Assembly (NCBI GenBank): GCA_951799425.1
Contig: OX637395.1
Location: forward strand, 12,316,451 to 12,380,450
DNA: 64,000 nt
DNA from: Ilex aquifolium
Taxonomy: Eukaryota; Streptophyta; Magnoliopsida; Aquifoliales; Aquifoliaceae
Reading direction: 5' to 3'
How positions within the stretch are numbered: the stretch's first letter is position 1; the number at the start of each line of letters is the position of its first letter. The notes beneath the pieces were generated by a model. That model saw only the letters and a list, made by a program, of their open reading frames with translations, was not told the DNA's origin and did no database searches. Below are positions 58,093 through 64,000 of this stretch, piece after piece. The translations under genes and the position numbers were made by a program.

Positions 58093-60540
58093 TGTAACGC
58101 CCCAAATACCACCCTGGACGACATTACCCTATGAAACCATTCATGTCATGAGAGCAACTAAATATATATCCATCAACTAAGAAACATTCTTAATTTTAAC
58201 AAAATTTGGGCAGAGTCTCCTTTGTACAGGAAGCTCCACCCAAAAATCACAACCTGTACGTTTATAATGCATTGACCACACCGGGTCTATCTAACCATCA
58301 AATCCAAAATATTTTATTCACCATATATACTATCCTTAACATTATCCCAAAAGAATAAGTCAAACCATGGCCATTTACATCCCAAAAGAATTATATGTAA
58401 CTTTGCAGCGGAATAACAAAAGCATAAACCATACATAGTCTCACAATACATTCTCTAGTCTAAAACGTAAGGAAATATAATCCTACACAACCGTCTCGGG
58501 ATCTATGTTCCCATCCATCGAAGCCTCCCAATGCTCTGGCTCGTCAGCTCTGGACTCCTCTCCTAGCACATAATCTGAAAAATATTGTTTGTAGGGGGGG
58601 TGAGCACTAGGCTCCGTAGCAACATTCCTCCCAAACTCAAACAAGGTTTAGAAAAGTGTATAAAACGGCCGGTCTTGTTTCGCAATTAACATATATAACA
58701 TTTGAAATAAAACAGTGACATTTAACCATGATCTCAAGTTTAAATAGCAAGAATAAATTGAAGGGATGAATAACCACAATACACCATTTCAAATCCATTC
58801 TACCATTAATCATTTCAACAAGTTCTCCAAGGAATCCCATACTTCCCGAGAATCTTATCGAAATCATTTCTGGTATAATGCACGATAACCCACACTGTAT
58901 GTCCGATACAACCCACGTTACTAATCCGTTACCATTAGTGATAGGAAAAGTTCGTATCCACACGGCGTACAAAGGCGTCTACCCACTCTAAGTGGTAGGA
59001 AAAGTTCATACCCGTGTGGCATCCGAAGACGTCCACCAGCTACATGATACCCGGCCAATAGTAAACCATGTTTGTATCGTACAATCACACAAGAGGTAAA
59101 ATACCAACCAATAATCCCCATAATCAAAAATAGCATAAAACCCCCAATTTCCTTTCAAGCAATTTCCATAAAATCCACAATTTCATCATGAGGCAATTTC
59201 AAAGAAATCATGAAGAAAAATCCAAGAGATCATGTATAATAGCCTTTCAATACTCAACACAAGCACTATAGTTTCTAAATTGAGAATAAAAGAAGAGTTC
59301 AAGAGGAAAACCCAACACTCTTGAAAACTAGGGTTTTTCAAGCAAAAGAGGGATTTCATGGTATACAACCCTAAACTTGTGTACAACATGTGAATAATTG
59401 CAAGAGAATCAAGAAACAACATACTCATAGCAAATACACATCATTAAGAGTCAAAAACATACATATATCATAACCCTAATCTCAATGTAAGTGAATGGAA
59501 GGAAAACCCCTACCTCTCCCTTAGTTTGGTGTGAAGACCTTGAGGATTTGATCTACTTTGAGGTGAGAATCCCCTTCCTTCTAAGCCAAGCTATAAATCC
59601 AAGACCCAACCTTCAAAACCTTTTTGTTCTCCTTCCTTTTCCTCTTAATTTCCTCCTCCTAGGGTTTCAAGAGATTTGGGTGAGATTGGGTGAAGAAGGG
59701 AAGAAAAGGAAATGGGTATAGAAGTGGAATCTTGAGAAATCTAGGGTTTTGATCTTCAAGAATGGTGTAAATCTCCCTCTATATTTGTGTTTTTCTCTCC
59801 CTTTCTCTCTTTCTAAGGCTACCTAGGGTTTGGAGTGGTGAAATGGAGCTTAGAGAGAAGACATTATGTATTTATAGTGGAGGAAGAGCCGGCATTCGCG
59901 AAACAGAAATTTTTGGATTTTTACACTAACCTTCCGGAAGGTTTGTGTATTTCTTCCGGAAGGTTTTGCTCACTGGAAGGTTTTTTTCATCGACCTTCCG
60001 GAAGGTTTTATCGTCCTTCCGGAAGGTTTTGCTCACTGGAACTTCTAGCGCATTTTTTACCTATTTAGAGGTCGAATTGGAAAATTTTCATGAGATACAC
60101 TTTTGTAGCCCTAGATGTCTACTATCTACTGTAAAAATTTCAGATCAATTGGACTTAACGATAAAAAGTTATGGCCAAAGTACTAAGAAGTGTCCAAAAT
60201 CCTAAATTCCCAAATTTTCTCAAAAATGTGTTTTAACTCCAAAATACTTCCTAACTTCTAATACACCTCATATTACCTCTCCCAAGGTTTTTCGACCTTC
60301 CGGACTCAATGGAAACCTTATTTTGACCTAAAAAAATTTAGAAACTTATCTAATCACTCTTCTTAAACTTTAACATCTCCAAAAACTCAATTCACCCCGA
60401 AAGTCAATATGCTTGGAACTCAACTTCAAAAAAATCAATATTCTAACAATGATTCTAAGTTTCTATGATCACTTTATCTATCTTAGGAGAACTCTTAAGA
60501 TAGTGTTAGTCTTTATTTAATTTTAATACGAGGTGTTACA
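58093..60540 (-). repeat. Left LTR (3' in element orientation)
   Basis: Begins TGTAACGCCCC and ends GAGGTGTTACA, forming the usual short inverted edges (TGTAAC / GTTACA). Open frames inside it (for example 58637-58972) recur exactly in the right LTR and are not genes. Confidence 0.92.
59869..60026 (-). promoter_or_regulatory. LTR promoter: TATAAATA preceded by four CCTTCCGGAAGG-type palindromes
   Basis: On the minus strand TATAAATA lies at 59869-59876. Upstream of it, palindromes occur at 59930-59941, 59953-59962 (10-bp core), 59994-60005 and 60015-60026, within short repeats containing GGTTTTGCTCACTGGAA. The position, about 55-150 bp before the TATA box, suggests a role in U3 transcription control; this is inference. 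Confidence 0.6.
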
Positions 60541-62909
60541 ATCCACCCCCCTTAAAGAAAGTTTCGTCCTCGAAACTTAATCGTCGAGTTAGTCTCTCTA
60601 ATTCTCGTTGGGCCATGGTATCTCCATTTCTATCCATCCTTTAAACATCAAAGCCAATATTAAAATAGAACATCATCATATCCTAATTTTAAATCCATAT
60701 TTTCTACTTATAACATCATTTTAGTTACTTAAAGTCCTCAAGATTACATTCTTTCACTAGAATTCATTTATCACCTCCATTCTCAATAATTGTATACGAT
60801 TGTTCCAACTACTTACTTATCATGCATAACTACTAGAGCATAGTACTTAATTGTCTACTCATCAAATATCACTTCTCTTTTGGATTTCACCAATCATTTC
60901 AATAAAACTTCATATTTGTTTCCTACATGTAGCTTGTTCATAAGCATACCAAAATCACCCAAATGTAATTCCGCAAATAGGGTTATTCATCTTTCCTATA
61001 AATAGTTACAACATTCTTAAGGTCTTTGTCTCTCACTAGCCAATGGAATTCATAATCTTTGAAATCTCCAATAATTTCAATTCACAACTACACACTCCCA
61101 CACAAGTCAATATTCTAGGATCCACTCTTAGGTTGCACATCCATTTGTAATTCTTCATGAAACTCCTTATCTTCACTAGTGTAGTCATTACTCAAATAGT
61201 TCGCTGCGCACTCTGATAGAAATTATAATCCACCGATTCACAAGTTAAACTATGCTACAAGATAAGAACTTTGTATAGATTTGAAAGTTCTGAGAGAGTA
61301 ATCTTAGATTCCACCAAAGTATACAATTGAAACCTGATCGCACTTGTTTTCCAATTATAGCTTACAAAATGTGTACACTAACGATCCATCCCATCCATTC
61401 AAAAGGGTATTTTTTTTTTTTAGTAATTAACCAGCTATAATACTTAAGCTAAGGATCAAGTTATATCTCCAAGATATTTGCTCTTGATCTCCAATCTTGA
61501 GCTAGAGCTAATAACCATTTAATCAATTCTTAGTGGCTTTCATTAACATCACAACTCTTTTCGCGATGTCTATACTTCCGAATCCCTATGATATTATCTA
61601 CCTTAATATATATCGATTAATATGCCAAAATATGAAGAAAGATGGTTAAGGATCCCAAAATATCTCTCCATTCCCTATCACCCGACTTCTCATGATATAA
61701 TCAAAATTAAAACAAGGCTCCCAATGGTTAAACCAATGTTCCTCAATTTCACCATTTTAGTCATCATAGGGTTACTCATTATTCATAATCCCCAAGGTAA
61801 TTAATAATTTGCAAATTCATAGCCTAACCTAAGTCGTTTATCCCCAAAAACTATAGAGAGTTCCTGCATTCATATCAAAGTCAATATTCATAGATATCAT
61901 CATTGAGTCTTTAAATTTACATCTTCACAATTATCACCATCAAATCATAGTTGCCTTTTATATTGTTATCCATCAAAATCACTTCAATCAAGGTGGGGGT
62001 GTCTCTCAATCAAAGCCTAAATCATGGGGAAGTTCACTTAAGGATAGGTCCTTTAGAATCTAAGAAGAAAGTACAACACTTTATTGTCCAAAGAACACCA
62101 CAGTGCAGATTTTTAACCAACTTTGAAGAATAAACTGATTTGACTCAAGTATTTTGAGCATGCGTGACCTATATGGTTGGAAAGATATACGAGTTAGGGT
62201 TCTAACAAAAATAACGGTGCACAATTTGGACTTTCCAATGAAGAGTTATGAACAAATTGGTGCGAGGTGGTCTGCCGGACTGTTTGGTTCCTTTATACTT
62301 GTCTAACTCAAGTTTGAGTGTCTTTGTCACACATCCTATCTCATACCCATCTCCAATATAAATAATATGACTCGCAATCAAGATCCATGCCTAATCTCAT
62401 TTACAAACCAAAAACTAAATTATCATCCGTTTCCTAGAGTAGTCTAAACCACATGATACAAACTAGCGTATCCATTCATGTCTAATGCAACTATGTCAAT
62501 AATCCATTCCTACTCACCACTTCTAAGCACACACACCTCTACACATCCTTTTAGTATCCAACCGTTCTCCCGTGGGCATGTCTATAGTCAATACATGTTC
62601 TAGATTCTCAAATTAACTATATATATGGTACGTGGGAAGGAATGAATAGCGCTAAGGTCAAATAAAATACGTGTCCAAGAATTAGAAGGGAGAACGATAC
62701 ATTCCACCACTGTATTGGAAACGTCTTCCTTGATGTACAAGACATAGTTAGGATGTCTCGATCTAAACGAGAGGTTTGTATAAGATTTAAATCAACACTT
62801 ATTCTCTACACCTATAACTTCAAACGAATTCAAGTTTAGAGTTCCTTCAACCCAACCTAATACTCCAGTGATAATCCATAACCTACAGCTCCCATGTAAG
62901 ACCTAAAGC
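60541..62909 (-). other. Non-coding interior of the young LTR element
   Basis: Next to the left LTR, ATCCACCCCCCTTAAAGAAA on plus is the complement of a purine tract ending GGGGGGTGGAT. No retrotransposon protein motif is visible on either strand. Confidence 0.75.
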
Positions 62910-62929
62910 CTATGCTCTGATACCAACTT
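62910..62929 (-). other. Primer binding site (initiator-Met tRNA type), minus strand
   Basis: Minus strand AGTTGGTATCAGAGCATAGG, a perfect TGGTATCAGAGC core, directly inside the right LTR. Confidence 0.88.
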
Positions 62930-64000
62930 TGTAACGCCCCAAATACCACCCTGGACGACATTACCCTATGAAACCATTCATGTCATGAGAGCAACTAAAT
63001 ATATATCCATCAACTAAGAAACATTCTTAATTTTAACAAAATTTGGGCAGAGTCTCCTTTGTACAGGAAGCTCCACCCAAAAATCACAACCTGTACGTTT
63101 ATAATGCATTGACCACACCGGGTCTATCTAACCATCAAATCCAAAATATTTTATTCACCATATATACTATCCTTAACATTATCCCAAAAGAATAAGTCAA
63201 ACCATGGCCATTTACATCCCAAAAGAATTATATGTAACTTTGCAGCGGAATAACAAAAGCATAAACCATACATAGTCTCACAATACATTCTCTAGTCTAA
63301 AACGTAAGGAAATATAATCCTACACAACCGTCTCGGGATCTATGTTCCCATCCATCGAAGCCTCCCAATGCTCTGGCTCGTCAGCTCTGGACTCCTCTCC
63401 TAGCACATAATCTGAAAAATATTGTTTGTAGGGGGGGTGAGCACTAGGCTCCGTAGCAACATTCCTCCCAAACTCAAACAAGGTTTAGAAAAGTGTATAA
63501 AACGGCCGGTCTTGTTTCGCAATTAACATATATAACATTTGAAATAAAACAGTGACATTTAACCATGATCTCAAGTTTAAATAGCAAGAATAAATTGAAG
63601 GGATGAATAACCACAATACACCATTTCAAATCCATTCTACCATTAATCATTTCAACAAGTTCTCCAAGGAATCCCATACTTCCCGAGAATCTTATCGAAA
63701 TCATTTCTGGTATAATGCACGATAACCCACACTGTATGTCCGATACAACCCACGTTACTAATCCGTTACCATTAGTGATAGGAAAAGTTCGTATCCACAC
63801 GGCGTACAAAGGCGTCTACCCACTCTAAGTGGTAGGAAAAGTTCATACCCGTGTGGCATCCGAAGACGTCCACCAGCTACATGATACCCGGCCAATAGTA
63901 AACCATGTTTGTATCGTACAATCACACAAGAGGTAAAATACCAACCAATAATCCCCATAATCAAAAATAGCATAAAACCCCCAATTTCCTTTCAAGCAAT
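62930..64000 (-). repeat. Right LTR (5' in element orientation), truncated by window end
   Basis: The first 1071 bp match 58093-59163 with no difference that I could find. Confidence 0.92.

Larger units (their letters stand above)
58093..64000 (-). mobile_element. Very young non-autonomous LTR retrotransposon, minus strand (right end outside window)
   Basis: Left LTR 58093-60540, non-coding interior 60541-62929 and right LTR from 62930, cut by the window edge after 1071 bp. The two LTRs appear identical over that length (offset 4837 bp throughout). The minus-strand primer site TTGGTATCAGAGC is exact. The interior has no gag or pol. LTRs of about 2.45 kb are longer than the 2.39-kb interior. 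It is related by scattered similarity to the element at 31535-40922. The target duplication cannot be checked because the right end is missing. Confidence 0.9.

Noticed and set aside
58637-58972. Open frames at 58637-59136 recurring exactly at 63474-63973
   Set aside because: The duplication is that of the LTRs; not genes.
1-64000. tRNA or rRNA genes
   Set aside because: I looked for box A/B pairs and tRNA-like folds; only the SINE-like B box at 52428-52521 stood out, and it lacks a cloverleaf.

Overview
This window looks like a transposon-dense stretch of a flowering-plant nuclear genome, probably a eudicot; the species is not recognised. The evidence is a two-exon plant linker histone H1 gene, Athila/Tat-type and copia-type retrotransposon remnants, rolling-circle Helitrons with plant-style CTAG-T ends, and captured fragments of plant metabolic genes. 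Overall base composition is AT-rich. The only intact, ordinary host gene I can support is histone H1 (50952-51831). Nearly everything else is mobile DNA, much of it nested.

Layout. (1) 1-5019: the 3' part of a Helitron. It holds an RPA70-like gene (multi-exon, open on its left) followed by same-strand, intron-bearing fragments of glutamate-cysteine ligase, cytosolic pyruvate kinase and plastid beta-ketoacyl-ACP synthase I, plus two exon-like pieces I cannot name. It ends in a hairpin and CTAG-T. (2) 5529-11788: a complete, young non-autonomous LTR retrotransposon of the TR-GAG type. It has LTRs of 975 and 969 bp, target duplication ATATC, one gag ORF, no pol, and several tandem-repeat arrays. 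(3) 11794-16178: old debris with Helitron ends on both strands, CACTA-like subterminal repeats, and a solo LTR of the TR-GAG family in opposite orientation (target duplication TATTT). (4) 16487-24875: an 8.4-kb hAT-like element bounded by an exact 8-bp duplication CTAGTAAC. It has swallowed a MITE, a 0.44-kb Helitron and a CA-rich minisatellite, and seems to sit inside a copia LTR. (5) 24884-29340: AT-rich debris with a probable second hAT-type element and a short tandem repeat.

(6) 29340-42290: a nest of LTR elements. A Tat-like gypsy remnant (plus strand) is split by an LTR element in minus orientation (31535-40922). One LTR of that element is split by a solo-LTR-like insertion (32601-35366), which itself holds another solo LTR (32894-34337, duplication ATCAG). 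(7) 42480-49736: a head-to-tail chain of broken coding remnants: copia reverse transcriptase, LINE ORF1, then the front half of an Athila element (LTR, PBS, gag, protease, RT). (8) 49737-57443: the gene island with histone H1, its promoter and a small SINE-like insertion. (9) 57452-57988: a fold-back MITE with an 8-bp duplication. (10) 58093 to the window end: a very young LTR element in minus orientation. Its 2.4-kb LTRs are as long as its non-coding interior, and four CCTTCCGGAAGG-type palindromes lie just upstream of its LTR TATA box.

The genes do not form a shared pathway. What links the window is mechanism: gene capture by rolling-circle elements, parasitic LTR elements that depend on proteins supplied elsewhere, and repeated insertion of new elements into older ones around a single conserved chromatin gene. 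The most promising items for a second look are the multi-gene Helitron capture, the TR-GAG element with its repeat arrays, the four-layer nest, and the palindromic promoter repeats in the youngest LTR. I could not run alignments; all similarity statements come from reading the translations and sequence by eye.
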